This document shows, one piece after another, positions 1 through 12,723 of a DNA stretch of 33,967 nt. How positions within the stretch are numbered: position 1 is the first letter of the stretch; the number at the start of each line of letters is the position of its first letter. Made by a program: the position numbers and the translations under genes. The notes under the pieces were generated by a model. That model had not been told where the DNA came from and searched no databases. It saw only the letters and a list, made by a program, of their open reading frames with translations. The DNA comes from Pelargonium nanum (taxonomy: Eukaryota; Streptophyta; Magnoliopsida; Geraniales; Geraniaceae), in assembly GCA_036897485.1 (NCBI GenBank), contig JAYMTF010000553.1, positions 1 to 33,967 on the forward strand. Direction: 5' to 3'.

Positions 1-2390
1 GTGTTACTGTGTTACATAAACACCAGCCAGATGCATATATTTAGAGGTGTAAAATATGATTACTAAACTGATATCAACAATTGATTTTGTAATTATAGTG
101 ATTCCATGCACTGTGTAAATAATACTAGTTCTATGCTAATTGTGGACGCATGATACGACATTGTGAAAAATGAATTACTCTCTTTTAACCACTAACTTAC
201 CATTATCACACTAACTTGCTGTTATAAAAAATAGAATTGTCAAATGATACCGAACCTTATGACCATCTACCAAGTGAGCTTGAGTTACTTTTGGCCAGAC
301 AAAGTCAACACCTGGGTAGAACTAGCAGCTTTATGATTGAAGGTTTAATTAGTAGGAGACTAGAGGTGTAGAGTTATTTGTGATTGGACCTAATAAGAAA
401 TAAATTCCATCTAAATATGTGGGCTACTTTTACAAATTTTCATGGCATCTTTACTGTAAACTGGAGAAACTGAGTTTGAAAAGGGTTCTATTAAAAAGAA
501 GAAACTAACTAATTACACTATAGAAACATGGTATATCAATTATTGCTGGCCCATGGAAATTGAAAATTTTGAGTTCAAAGTACACATATATGTATATATA
601 ATAGAAAATGAAGGGGCAGAAGCTGCTTTGGAAAGCCACAGATTGGCTATAAATGCACTTGCATGTGAAGAAGCCTTTTTGTTTTTTTTTTTATTTTAAC
701 AAGTTGGACCTTAATATCTTTTCTTTTTAAACTCAACTGGGTCATGAAATGGCAGTGCTTATTTATGCAACAAGTAGTAAATCCATACTGTAAAGGCATG
801 GGAGAGCCATAAGTCACTCATGATGAATTATAAATGAAACTCCTTTTCTTTATGACACCACTTGAGGTCGAGGAACAATATTGTAAAAGGGTTTTTTGAA
901 TTTAAAAAGAATAAGAAAAGAGCTCACTAGTATTTTGATTTATGGCACAAACTCAAGAACCCCATTTCTACAGAAACTTTATAAATTTCCTGCATGCCAT
1001 GACCACATCAATCTGGTAAAGAACTTGACTCTAGCTGTGCACAACTATTGGATGTGGGAGATAGTACTGAAAATTCTTGCTCAAAGTTACATAATACAAA
1101 TAAGTTGCAGGTGCTGTTCCTTCATTGGTCGATCCTTCACTGTCTGTATGATATGGCTTTGCTACCTAACATAATATATAATTTAGAATTATGTTATGTA
1201 TTTCCAGGTCTTGTTAAGACAGAATCATGTGCCCCCAATTAAGGAAGCCCACCTCATCAAGTATTAGGTGGAGCATGTGGATATATTGAAATTGGGACAT
1301 GTGTGGAACATTGCAAGCCCATTTTTGGTCAATCAAGTTTAGAGTGGCAGCTGGTGATATCTACAGTAACTCATAAACACTATCTTACATGTGTGAGTAA
1401 GTTGAAACTGTTTGGCCCTTTGAGTTACCAGGAAACGCTACTTGAGTGGCAATCTCTGTTCCGTAACGTTTTCGTTCCAAATCACGAAGCCAACGATTAG
1501 AACGCAAACTCTAAAATTCTAACTTTATGCGTTTTCGTTCTTAGTCCAAAGCGTTATATGATTCATATAACTTATGGTCATGCATGCGTGACATGAAAAT
1601 TTTAGTATGCCCTTCAAGCAAGCAATTATATATTCACCAGGAGATCCAATCTTTACAGGACAAAAAGGTGTCCAGTGTGTTGAAAGTGGAGAAGGGAAAG
1701 CAAGGTAGTAAGCATGGATCGTATGGAAGAGTCCTTAAATAAATTCACATGTAGAAAAAGGAAGGACCATTCTTGTATTATGAATGCAAGCACATGTGTA
1801 ATAAATGGATATTTTGCTCTATATAATAAAATATACTACTATATGATGAGCAAGAGTTGGACCCCATGTATATTTATAAAGGAGAAAGAAAAATTTATCT
1901 GCTAGTACATGCACATTGATTTAAGGAGAAATGTCGACGCATGGGGATTAAAATAAACTTAAATATCCCTGACGGCATGAAGTTGCAGAGAAGACAAAAA
2001 AGTTTAGGAAGTAAAATATTAAATTAGTTTTTTTTTTTTTTTTACAAGTTTTTTTAATATTTTATTGTATGTGGGCCAATTTTTCATGGACCATGCTTTA
2101 ATTATTATAGTTATTATCTTTTTCAACTTTTTTGTCATGAAGCCCAAATATTTAAATAAGGCCCATGTATAAATGCCCAGTTTCTATTATCTTTTCCAGA
2201 ACTCAATATATGGCCCAACCCATTTTAACCAGTCAAAATTTTCACCGGTTAATCTTATGGAACCGGACCGGTGGAGCTGCATGTACCGGTTCATGTGACC
2301 GGTCTAATATACAATTTTTGGCCCATGTCTACAAGCTCTAATATTGGTATCTCAAATAATTAGATTTTAAAGTGAGATCACTGACACGTG

Positions 2391-2596
2391 TGTGGTGCAG
2401 ATTGAAAGTTGTGGACTGCAGATTGTAGAAGCAATTATCACTTTTCTTAGGAAAGTTTTGTACAATATTATGCCATTTCTTCTAAAATAATGTTTACTAT
2501 AAATAACAAAATTTGAGAGCATAAACAAAGGGTAGCTAGATTGTCAAAGATGGTGATGCAATGAAATATGTGGTGCAGATTGTAAGTTGTGGACTG
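2391..2596. repeat. Pair of 28-bp direct repeats, one mismatch
   Basis: The segment at 2391-2418 recurs at 2569-2596 with a single A/T difference, 178 bases apart. It begins TGTGGTGCAGATTG and ends AAGTTGTGGACTG. The intervening DNA is unrelated AT-rich sequence. It may be a decayed mobile-element trace or a local duplication; no coding sense is visible. Confidence 0.7.
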
Positions 2597-5500
2597 AGTA
2601 TGGTATTAGTTGTCTCCATCAGTACTAAATCACATATATCAGAATATCACATGGCCTAAACTTTTATCAATTTCAAATTGAAAACAGCTTAATTGTTCCA
2701 TAAGAAACAATCCAGCATCATCTGACATTTAAACCTTGTTTTGATAATTTTGTGAATAAAACAACTGTCTTACTCCTAATTAGCAAGTTGTGTGGAGAGC
2801 CAATGGTTGACTCAATTCTTGATAGCAGCTAATGAGGTACATATTTCGTGGTCCAAGCCTTGGAGCATCTTCACTAATCACAGTTTTGAAAATGAAAAAA
2901 TAAAAATGTACTTCTCATATTGATAATTCACTTTTTTAAAATTGTCTCCAAATCAATGTAACTGTTCCGTTAAGTCAGTATATTATGTATTTTTGTTGTT
3001 TAAAATTAAATTATAACAAATACTATCCTAATAAATGATATTAACACTTTCTCATAAATTTTTGGCACGAAACGTTCAAGTCTACAACACATGACATACA
3101 CGTAATTTCTTTTATTGTATGTCAAATTGAAACAATAAATAAAGATATAAAGGACAAAGACGTGATTTGCGAGCCTACGAGGCTACGATGCTTCTTCATG
3201 ATCAATTGCTGGCTAGCTATTTCAATGGTGGCCATCACAAATGGGTCGGGTTGGTGAGAAGCAAAAGACCCTATCTTCCATTACCTTGGCACAAAACACA
3301 ATCATATATTGAGACCCCATCAACTCTCAAATCTCTCTTTACCAACTCTCTGTTTCTTTTCATATTTTTAACGTTTCATTCTTTAATTGGTCTTGTGAAT
3401 ACACGGTTTTTTTAAGAGACAATTTCACTATGGTGTTACTGTGGAAATATAATAATAATTCAAAATAATATTGTTTCTCTGACCTTATAAACTAATTTAT
3501 TGAGAAATGAAATTTTACCGTAAATATATATATTACAATTTGTTTTGATTTGAAGCTTGACACAAAAGTCACATAGAAGAGTCGTGTTATGGAGCAAACA
3601 ATATTGAAAAGGAGGAGCAAAAATGGAAAAAAGGAAAGGGAAGACAGACCGGTTTTAGTCTCTTTCATCAATATCATATCATATCATATCAAATCAGCTA
3701 CCGGCAAAGCAATATGTGATGCCTAATCGAGACGTCCACAAGGCATTGACAGATAGTGCTTTGATGATCAATTCGATTATTCTTCTCAACACCTTTTTGT
3801 AACCCAAGAATGGTTCATGCATGCCCTTCCTGTTCAAGAATTACATTGTACGTGACAAACATAATTAAATTTGCTGCCACAAAACAATGGAATTAAACAT
3901 CGAAATAAACACAAGTATTCGGGTTCTCCGACTTCTCAACTTCTTCGATCTTGCAGCATTTTGGAAGAATTAATTGTCCAATTAAAATATACAAAATATA
4001 ATAAATAAATTCCACAATTGTAATTTTTGTTGAATGGAATGGAACAGAAGAACATGGTATCGCATGAGCATGTCCTGACCCGACTCTGAGATGCATATGT
4101 TTCACTAATTAATGAATGTTCCTTACAAAATACAAAACAAAAATACTCCATTTTGTCTTCATCATAAAATATTACAACTGTCATGCCTATTGCCTAATCT
4201 AATTGCGAGAATAATGAAAAAAGGGACAGTATATATTATTTCATAAGTTAGATTGAAAAAAAAAAACGCTAGCTGAAGATTCTCGCCGGTTTTTCTAAAC
4301 GACCTAACAATGATATGAGTATATGACTAATTACTAACTTACTTGATTTGATTCGAATATATTGGAACAAAAGTTTAGAAAAATAATTTGATAGGGTTAT
4401 CATTTTGAGTACGTAATGGTATTCGTTTTTATATTTTATAATATTTGTACAAAATAATATATAAACAAATGAGACGTGACAAAATTAATTATTTTATTGA
4501 TGATTTTATCTAATTAAAATAAGTCACGTGTACATTATGTATAATAAATTGAGCGTTTTGCGCCAAAAATTCATGAACGGGTAGTCATATTATATATGTA
4601 AGATTATTATTTGTTGAAAGTTAATTTTAAACTCAAAAATACATGAAATATATATTGTTACGTAAATTGCAACGTCACTATGTACACAACATTGAGACGT
4701 ATAATGTCACAATTACTTAAATTAGAAGGTACGTCCAATCAATTACCACCTCATCTTCTTCTTCTTCTTCTTTTTTTCTTTCTTTTCTATAATCTGTTTG
4801 AGTCTAAATTTGGCGTTCTTGGCCGTTCCTTTCCATTACCGGATTGTTGCATAAGCATAATATTACATGAACCAACATATAAGGTTTGGCAAGCTTACAT
4901 ATCATACTCATCTTTTAAAGACTAAGCACTGCACAAATTGTTGCTGGCAATGGTATCGAATCGGACACAAACACATCCTCCAAACCCATTTTAGTATATC
5001 TGTGTCTGTCAGGAGCCACTGGTTTTTTAGGTTTCAAATTGCATCATCTTCTTAATTTGCTTAGCTGTTCATTCCTATAACAAACCAAACACGTACTGTA
5101 TCCGCTGAAAAGCAAAACCTTCTCATCAATTTTAGGGTTTTATTTCCTTTCTCGCACAATTATATCAACATCTTTATTAACCTCTCTTTTTTGTATTAAT
5201 GTTGATGATCATTAATTTTTTGGGGCAGTTGGTTTGAAGAATTTAATTTTCTATTATAGAATTATTATTGGCGATGATATTTATAAATTCATAAGTACAA
5301 AACAAACTAGGCAATAGCAAGTCGACCTATATATCACCTATGCTAGAATCAGACTACAAACTAAAGTAATATTTTTATTTACCAATTAATTAACCATATT
5401 TCACAGTCACCATCGTAGAGTGTAATACTAAAAAAAGTTAAGTAACCGGTTATAACAAAGTCATTACATTGCAATGTAGCTATATTACTTTATTATGTGT

Positions 5501-6032
5501 ATTAATTAATCTATCTACTCATGAATTTGTGAGGGGAAAAAAAACTAAGCAATTGATGCTTTCTGATCGGTAAAGTCTAGAAATTTTACTGTTTCCTTTT
5601 CAAATAATTTATAATAGAAAATTTTTAATAGATTTTTTTATTATTTTCAAAATGGTGTTTTTTCCTTCTATGTATGCAACAAGAAATAAATAGTGGTCAT
5701 GACATCCTAAAAGGTATTAGGACTTAGGTTAAGGGACAAAATAAATGTAGAAACTTAATCATAAAAATAAGCTCACAAACTTTTATAAAGTTATGAGTGA
5801 CAATATAAATATTGTATACTAATCATAAAAATATCTAAATGACTATTGACATTAACTAACTTCTTAAACCAAATATTAGGCCAAATAGTTTAAATGCTTT
5901 GTTTTCTTTTTGAGGTCTCAAATTCCAGTTGAGACAAAGAGATTTAGATTAAAAGGAGAAAACTATTATTTGTGTAATAAACTTCGTGAAAATAAGTGCT
6001 TCCATTGGTTATAATAAGTGGGGTTTACAACC

Positions 6033-6040
6033 TATATATA
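6033..6040 (+). promoter_or_regulatory. Likely TATA box of the MIF gene
   Basis: TATATATA lies about 150 bases before the MIF start codon, which would leave a leader of roughly 120 nt. A second TATA-like run near 6154-6162 is only about 35 bases from the ATG and would leave almost no leader, so the upstream one is preferred. This is a consensus match only. Confidence 0.4.
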
Positions 6041-6192
6041 TTCATTCTGGCTAGGTAGGGTTAGGCCATTCGTACAACCTCACTATTAATCTATAGGTTT
6101 GGTTTGGTCCCTAAACCAACCATTTCCACAACTCCTTTAGGCTTTAGCTCCAGTTATATATACCTAACAACAGCAGGTTGATCTCTGAAACT

Positions 6193-6480
6193 ATGAGGAA
6201 GTGTCAAGTGGTGGTGAGAAGATCAGATGATCAGTACTGCACCACTACTTCATCTTTCATTGTAAGAAGCGTGAGGTACCTTGAGTGCCAAAAGAACCAT
6301 GCAGCTGCCGTTGGAGGCTACGCCGTGGACGGCTGCCGGGAATTCATGGCCACCGGAGAGGACGGGACTGCCGATGCTCTCGCCTGCGCTGCCTGTGGCT
6401 GCCACCGCAACTTCCACCGGAGGGAGGTGGAGGCCGAGGTAGTGTGCGACTCATGCTCTTCTCCTTCTAATGACAATTAG
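6193..6480 (+). CDS. Mini zinc finger protein (MIF2-like)
   Basis: This single-exon gene encodes 95 aa. A short variable N-terminus is followed by a complete ZF-HD dimerisation domain at about residues 27-78, with the family signature [26 protein letters not shown] and [14 protein letters not shown]. Candidate zinc ligands are C32, H36, C48, C65, C68, C70, H71 and H75. There is no homeodomain, which is the definition of a MIF. Family knowledge: MIFs are microproteins that bind ZF-HD homeodomain factors; the MIF2/IMA group has been linked to ending floral meristem activity through a repressor complex. The ATG at 6193 is the first in frame; the upstream in-frame codons lack an ATG. The coding part is far more GC-rich than its surroundings. 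The assignment to MIF2 rather than another MIF rests on family resemblance and neighbourhood. Confidence 0.93.
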   Translation: MRKCQVVVRRSDDQYCTTTSSFIVRSVRYLECQKNHAAAVGGYAVDGCREFMATGEDGTADALACAACGCHRNFHRREVEAEVVCDSCSSPSNDN

Positions 6481-9400
6481 AGATTCATTACTGTTACTGT
6501 TACTATTATTATTGTTTACGTAATGTAATAGTAAACTAATACTTCACCTGGTGGTTATTTCGTTTTCTTTTTGGGAGGTTGTGATTTTAAGATTAGTAAG
6601 ATGTTTTCTTGATGAAAAGTTTTCTTTCTGGTGTCCCTCACAACATTGAGGATTGCTTTGTATTTGATTGAACAAGCTTACCTTAATTTATGTGTTTTCA
6701 GTTCAATGGTTATGGGTTATTAAGATAAAAGTAGATATTGATTACATGTTTTATGACTATTGATTATAATGAACTTAATGACTAAGATTATTGTATATGT
6801 ATGGATTAAATGTTGCTCTCTCTCTCTTCTACTAGATTTTTCAATTTAGTGAGCAAAATAAAGAATACCAAGAAGTCAAAAGGATAAAACAGATTCACCA
6901 ATTCCACCGAATTTAACGCAAAGATATTATGGAATGATGATGTGTATTTTTGTTGAAAATTTATATTAAGTGTTTACATTCCATTTTTCAAGTTGGGTAC
7001 ATAAATTATAAAAATATCCATTTGATAAGTTAGGCATAACACATTAAATTTGTCATTACTATGACACGTGTGACTATAAGAGAAGAAAAATGTTATTTTT
7101 CTTTAAAAAATTACAATGTTTTTTTACAAAATGACATTGTAATATATTTTTAAGACATTTTAAACACACGTAATGTATTATAACACACCATTTTGCCCAA
7201 ATTTTTAAAAAATATAGCACTACTCATGTGATAAACATAATATTCTAACTATTTTTTTTTTCTTTCAGAAACAAAATGTTAACACTCATTCTGGATAGAA
7301 TATAGTAATTATGATTTGCAAATTTACTTGTGGTGAGATGTTTTGGAATTTCTTTGATTGCCTTTTGTTACACTAAAATTGTAAGTTCTGAGCAAACACT
7401 GATTCTTTGTGTCAGCACTAATCCATGAAAGAATATGATGTTTCTTGTGTTATTGGAGGGTTAGAGGCCCACATATATCTAATCATGCTGGTGGTTATAA
7501 TGGACAGTGTTCCTTTAAAAGATTATGTACATAAAAGACTATTTTTAAAGCTTAAACAAAACAAAAAAAAAACCCGCTTATAAAAAATGATTTGATCTCT
7601 CTTGTTTCATTGGTCAATTCAAAATTCGAAAGAAAGTTCAAAGATGGTTGGTGATATGCAGAATATGTATGTTGCTCCTTTCCATCATTAGCACAGTTTA
7701 AACGATGTGATTAATAAAGATTTATTGTGTGGGTATATACACTTTAGTAATGTCAAAATGTGATGATTAATTAGGGACACAATTTATCAAGAACTTTGTA
7801 TAGATTTTGTTCATTATGATAACTACGAAAATTGATATTATTGATTTGTCATAAACTTGATAGATTCATGGCACGTGAGGTATGAAGTACTGAATGAGTT
7901 AGGTAATGAGAATGTAAAGGGTACAAACATTCAAGTATAGATTCATTGAATCGGGTGCATGTCAATTTGTAGAATATCATATTAAAAAATAAAAGTAAAA
8001 TTACAATCAGGTACAATTTGCATATTCAATACCAATTTTGACATTGGATCTAAAAAAAATGATATTAGGACTTTGTTTCGGTTGTCTAATTCCAGCGTCC
8101 TTGAATGTCCATTACCAAAACATTTTATCTTATTTTGTTGTGTCCAAGGATAAATCGTATTTATAAGCACAGATCGAACTACTTGTAAATGATGGTTTCT
8201 TATTAGCTCCGATCAAATGATGGCTCTCAAAATCTCCAAATTGCAGTAAACCAGGCCATGCCTCTTTCTCCTTACAATGGAGGGACTGTCCATTTGATGT
8301 GTAATGGTTGGGCTTCACTAGTGTTCTCATGCTACGTTGGGCTGAGGCCCATTGGTTTTGGACCTCAACCCGTATGCTCCACTCCATTTGCTATCAAACA
8401 TTTCATGTTTTGGTTTAGTACAGCCCGATCTATCGAATATTCATATAAAATCTTAGTACATTACATATCGAGTAATTGAATATCACAATATTCAAAACTC
8501 AAACCCAAATTGATTATCACACTCTAATTTTTCATTAATTAATGTGTCACATGCATGTATGTATGTATGTATTAACTTTGTTGGGTTAATTTAAACTCAT
8601 CAAAGAGATTGACCAAGTAATTAGTGACTATGTAGGACCAAAGACCATTTGGTCCCCTGTCGGTTGAATTTGGGTCCCCAAGACTAGACCTAAAACCAAT
8701 ACTAATCCCAATGCCAATAGTAGTAATAGAATTTAAGGATACCCATTGGAACCTTCATGTTCCAAAGTATAGTATTCAAAGCATAGAGCATTGAAACTGT
8801 TGGTTTTTTAAAATTTATGTTCCTTGCTATCAGGTCTCTGTTGGGCAATGCAACAAGAATCGAATTTGAAGAACGAAACCATTGACAATTTGACTGTTTT
8901 GATGTCCTCCTAATTGAGCATTTGACACTGATTAGTTTTCTTTTTATAACAGCATCAATCTCCATTACAAGCTCTTGGGATTGCTATATCAAATAAACAC
9001 TAAAAATAAACAACTATATAATACAGGGCAGTTGAAGAATTTGTGAGGCATGATCTAGGACTTTTGTCTTAGACAAGTTAACATGTTTTCTAAGATTTGC
9101 TACAACATCAGCTCAGTAGGTCGTTGTGATCATGTTGAAAAACTCAATGAAAAATGGAGGGATAGGAACGGTTGGATTCACGAAGTGCTTGTCTATCATT
9201 GATATATGAACAGGTCGGTTTGAATTATATGTTTCAAATATAACTGTTGCGGTTCATCGACCATCATCACAATGAAAGATTTTGGGTGGATATCTAACGA
9301 AGGCGCAAATACACCTTAAGGCTGGTGATCGTAGGAAGAATTTTGAGTCATTTACGTAACTTAAATTTGGGCAAGTGGTTGATAATAATATCAAAATTGC

Positions 9401-10409
9401 TTATTTTATTTGCAAGTAACTAAGAAAATGGTGAATGGAATTCTTCTATTTTCCAAATCATTTCAATCTGTGAACTAACAAATACAAATATTATCGTATT
9501 CCGGCTATGCGTAAGAATATATATATATATTAAATTCGAAATAGTAAAAGAAACTATAAAAGGTTGCAATTATTGAGGGTGATATGTATTCAATTTTATG
9601 AAAAAGAAGTAATAATGGTTGGTGCATGCAACAGACGCACATGCAAGAACATGTGTAATGTGATCTTGGGATAAGAAAGTCATGCATTTGCAGCTACTCC
9701 TACTCTTTTCTCTCCAATATTGGTAATCACCATAATTTCTATTGCACTTCCAACATTTAATATGAACACATTAATTTTTTTATATTAAATAATAATTAAT
9801 GAGAAACAAGTAATTTTAGAAAGAAGAAATAAGAAGATTAGTTCGTACTTTGGCAAAAGAGGCACAGCATTTGGTCACATGCAGCCTGACAAAATTTGAA
9901 TTGCATTGATAAAAGTTTGAAGCAACACAAATTCCTTTCTGGAACTAAAATGAATCAATTTTATGTAAAAAAAATGTGGAACCCTTATCTTCAAGTTCAA
10001 CTACTAGTAGTAACTACTTAACTAACTCCACCCTCCACTTTTAATGCCACCAACCCTTTTCTAAAAACTGTCTTCTCTCTGTTCTACAGAAAACACAAAA
10101 CTATAAGGAAATTTTTTAATAAAACTTCATTTTGTTTATATAAATTGTTTTCATATTTAAAACTAAAATGAATGGAACACACATTTTCTATTTTTCACCA
10201 TGAGCAGGTAACAAGTATGAAATAAACCTGTTTTATGGGTGAAAAATCTAGCCAAGCTGTGCTCACTGAATCAGAATGGAATCACCCAAAGCAATGAAGC
10301 CACGTCGACAAATAACCCACTAGCTGACAACATTTCAATCAATCAATCAAGTGAACACAAGAGTTCCTCATTCCATGAGACCGTCCACACCCAACAATTT
10401 CCAGGCCTC
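6481..10409. other. AT-rich intergenic spacer between MIF and GASA
   Basis: No supported gene. It contains an ATGT microsatellite at about 8551-8570, an AT dinucleotide run near 9518-9531, and a small cluster of TGGGCY (site II-like) motifs at about 8306-8353, including a palindromic TGGGCTGAGGCCCA. The stretch at about 9040-9360 is less AT-rich and could be a decayed element, but I recognise no domain in it. The right end is the GASA promoter. Confidence 0.55.
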
Positions 10410-10417
10410 TATTTATA
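10410..10417 (+). promoter_or_regulatory. TATA box of the GASA gene
   Basis: The octamer TATTTATA in the context CCTCTATTTATACCCC lies 111 bases before the ATG at 10528. That spacing predicts a transcription start near 10440 and a leader of about 85-90 nt. The context, a C-rich sequence right after the TATA motif, is typical of strong plant core promoters. Confidence 0.6.
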
Positions 10418-10527
10418 CCCCACCCTGGTCTAGCCACAAGAACAGCCCCTCTTCTTTGTGTGTTGTGATCTTCTTTTGGGAGTGGAGGGGTTGTTTTGTT
10501 TGTATTTGGAGTACCGACATTGCAGCC

Positions 10528-11162
10528 ATGGCCAAGTGTTTTGCTGTCTTCTTCTTGGCTCTCATTGTTCTCTCCATGCTCCAAACCATGGTGAGCCAGA
10601 ACCCAGAGCCTCTCTCTCTTCATTTTTAACTACAGTGAGCTGTTTTTCAGAGTGGTTTTTGACATTGTTGTCATGGTTTCTTGTGTTTTCAGGTTATGGC
10701 CTCAAATGAGCAACTTGGTCCGGGATTAAGCAAGGTTTCAAGCTCTTGCCTCTTAATTCAACACTTTTCTTAGCCATTCTTCAAATTCTTGTTTCTTTTT
10801 GTTGTGGTAATGTTGGTTTCTTTGATTTCAGAACCGGTATGGACCTGGAAGCCTAAAGAGATCCCGTAAGTGTTTGATCTTCAAGACAAGATCTAGGCTT
10901 TTTGTTTCTGCTTTTGTTGACTGTTGTTGAGAAACTGATGTTTTGTTTTGTTGTTGTGAAATTGGTGATGGAATGACCAGAATGCCCTTCACAGTGCACA
11001 AGAAGGTGTAGCAAGACCCAGTACCACAAGCCATGCATGTTCTTCTGCCAGAAGTGCTGCAGGAAGTGCCTGTGTGTGCCCCCTGGTTTCTATGGGAACA
11101 AGGCTGTGTGCCCTTGCTACAACAACTGGAAGACCCAGCAAGGAGGACCCAAGTGCCCTTAA
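10528..11162 (+). CDS. Gibberellin-regulated GASA/Snakin-type peptide (GASA4-like)
   Basis: Four exons: 10528-10590, 10693-10734, 10832-10865 and 10981-11162, all with GT-AG introns and matching phases, giving 106 aa. The N-terminus is a hydrophobic signal peptide of about 24 residues, so the product should be secreted. A short linker (NEQLGPGLSKNRYGPGSLKR) leads into a complete C-terminal GASA domain with the 12 conserved cysteines, including CTRRCS, CMFFCQKCC, CLCVPPG and the end NNWKTQQGGPKCP. This makes it closest to the GASA4/GASA6 type. Family members are small secreted cysteine-rich peptides, often GA-responsive, acting in growth, flowering and redox or stress responses. The exact partner is unknown. 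The start is the first ATG after the TATA box, in good context (GCCATGG). Confidence 0.95.
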
Positions 11163-12723
11163 ACACTTCAAATTTCCATTTTCATATCTAGTCATTATGT
11201 ACTAGGACTAGGACTACCACTAATTATTTTGTATTTTCAAGTCTTTTGGCTGGGTGTAGATGACAGACACACTTCCCAAGTGGTCAAACCCCTACAACTA
11301 CACCTACTTGGGTCACTCCATTTTAGAGCTAGTTTCACTTTCCTCTCAAATGAGAGTGGCCATTGCTACTTCTATGACTACTAATATTTGTTCTAATCTT
11401 CAAGTTGGTAATGTTGTTTAGATTTGCATTTGTGAAAATTAACCACTGAACCTCACTAATCATGACATTCTTTTGTTTAAATTTGGGAGCTGTGGATTTG
11501 AGATTAGGAAGGGTAAGGGGATGCTACAATAAAGAAAGCTGAAAAAAGTGATGTTTACTCCATAGATTCAACTGAAAATAAGAGCTTGGACTTGTATCTT
11601 TCAAGATGATAATCACCCATCTGCATTAAATCTAATTAATGCTTCATAAATCGTATTGTTGTTGGAATTATTTTTGTTATTATTAAAGAGGCCACACCAA
11701 TAATAACTTTTCTCATAAATTCTTGCTCATTCTGGATAGTTGTGTTTAACTTGCAACATACGGAGTAAATAACAGCCCAATCGGAGTGAGTCCAAATCTC
11801 AAGCCCAATGTAGTTTACAATTTCCCGCCAAGTCTCTCTATACCAATTTTACTTTCCAAAGCCAAAGAGAAGAGTAAAGAGGGCTTTCACTTGGATTAAT
11901 TTTCTGGTGGAACTCTCTCTCCCAGTAAAACATCCTGCAAAATTCAGTGATGTATTGAGTTCTTCATAGTTGTTTGAGTTGACTCGGTATGGGAATCGAG
12001 ACAGAATTGCCCTACGCCCAGGATCGAAAGCTCCGAGGCTCTGCATCAGAGAGATGGTGAATTGGTGATGCGCAATTTCAAATCCTTTTCACTAGGTTAC
12101 ACTTCTTCATTTCGTTCGAATTGAAATTTTCAGACTAATCTAGGTCTTGGTTTTTGTTTGAAAGAGGGGAAATTGGGGTGAGTTAAAGGGAAAATGGAAA
12201 ATTTCTCTTACTATTTAATGTTTGAATTCAGCTCTGCCTACATAACTGGTACAGATTGCTTCACTTGTTTTCAAAAGAATTGATTTTAATCTTCACTATG
12301 CGACCGAAATTAACTTTGGGGTTTGTAATGTCACAGTTTGTGCTTCAGTAATGTTTCAAAATGAGTTGCTTAATTCATCATAAAAGCTAGAATTTTATGT
12401 TGCTTGATACAAAGTGAGTTCTAATTTTAATTCTGTTGGATCTTCTTCAAGTTAGAAGTAAATTTTTTGTGACATATGTGCGCATCTGCAATTTGGGTTT
12501 GCCAAGCATTTCTGCTCTTTCAATATGCAAAACACGCATCCAACTTAGCCAAAGTGCTAATCGTTTTTGGTGTTATTTGTGATCGATGAGGAAGTTGAAT
12601 TCTCTAATATATATTATGAAACCAGATACATCATACATTTAATTGAAGGAAAGGCATAATTACAAATTGCTATACTTGTGGACGCATTTAAGTGGTTTCA
12701 AGCTACGAAAACTAGTTAGCCCC
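11163..12723. other. Intergenic stretch between GASA and NIP 3' ends
   Basis: This holds the 3' regions of the convergent GASA and NIP genes. A gene-like island at about 11820-12060 has less AT-rich composition and a 23-codon frame starting with the ATG at 11989 (MGIETELPYAQDRKLRG and six more residues, then a stop). It matches no family I know and has no clear second exon, so it is not called as a gene. Confidence 0.5.

Larger units (their letters stand above)
1..6192. other. AT-rich intergenic spacer left of the MIF gene
   Basis: No convincing gene is visible on either strand. Open frames here are short, low in complexity and match no family I recognise. The stretch contains homopolymer T runs (for example near 2028-2043), a cluster of GCCCA and ACCGGT motifs at about 2070-2330, a 28-bp direct repeat at 2391 and 2569, and a CTT-rich run near 4750-4790. 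The last roughly 200 bases are the likely promoter and 5' leader of the mini zinc finger gene. A neighbouring ZF-HD homeobox gene would be expected beyond the left edge on synteny grounds, but none is inside the window. Confidence 0.6.

Noticed and set aside
8258-8479. A 73-codon frame near TGGGCY motifs between MIF and GASA
   Set aside because: Composition is intergenic and no family is recognised. The motifs could recall a lost ribosomal-protein promoter expected here from Arabidopsis gene order, but no coding trace remains.
9518-9531. AT dinucleotide runs here and at 22128-22142 and 22739-22771
   Set aside because: Ordinary microsatellites in AT-rich spacers and introns; nothing beyond possible length polymorphism.
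10828-11195. Long minus-strand open frames over the GASA exons
   Set aside because: They are antisense shadows of the cysteine-rich GASA coding exon, with no family resemblance, promoter or splice logic of their own.
12049-12100. GTGAAT after the ATG at 12052 as a donor for a longer plus-strand gene
   Set aside because: No downstream exon with coding character exists before the NIP2 3' end.
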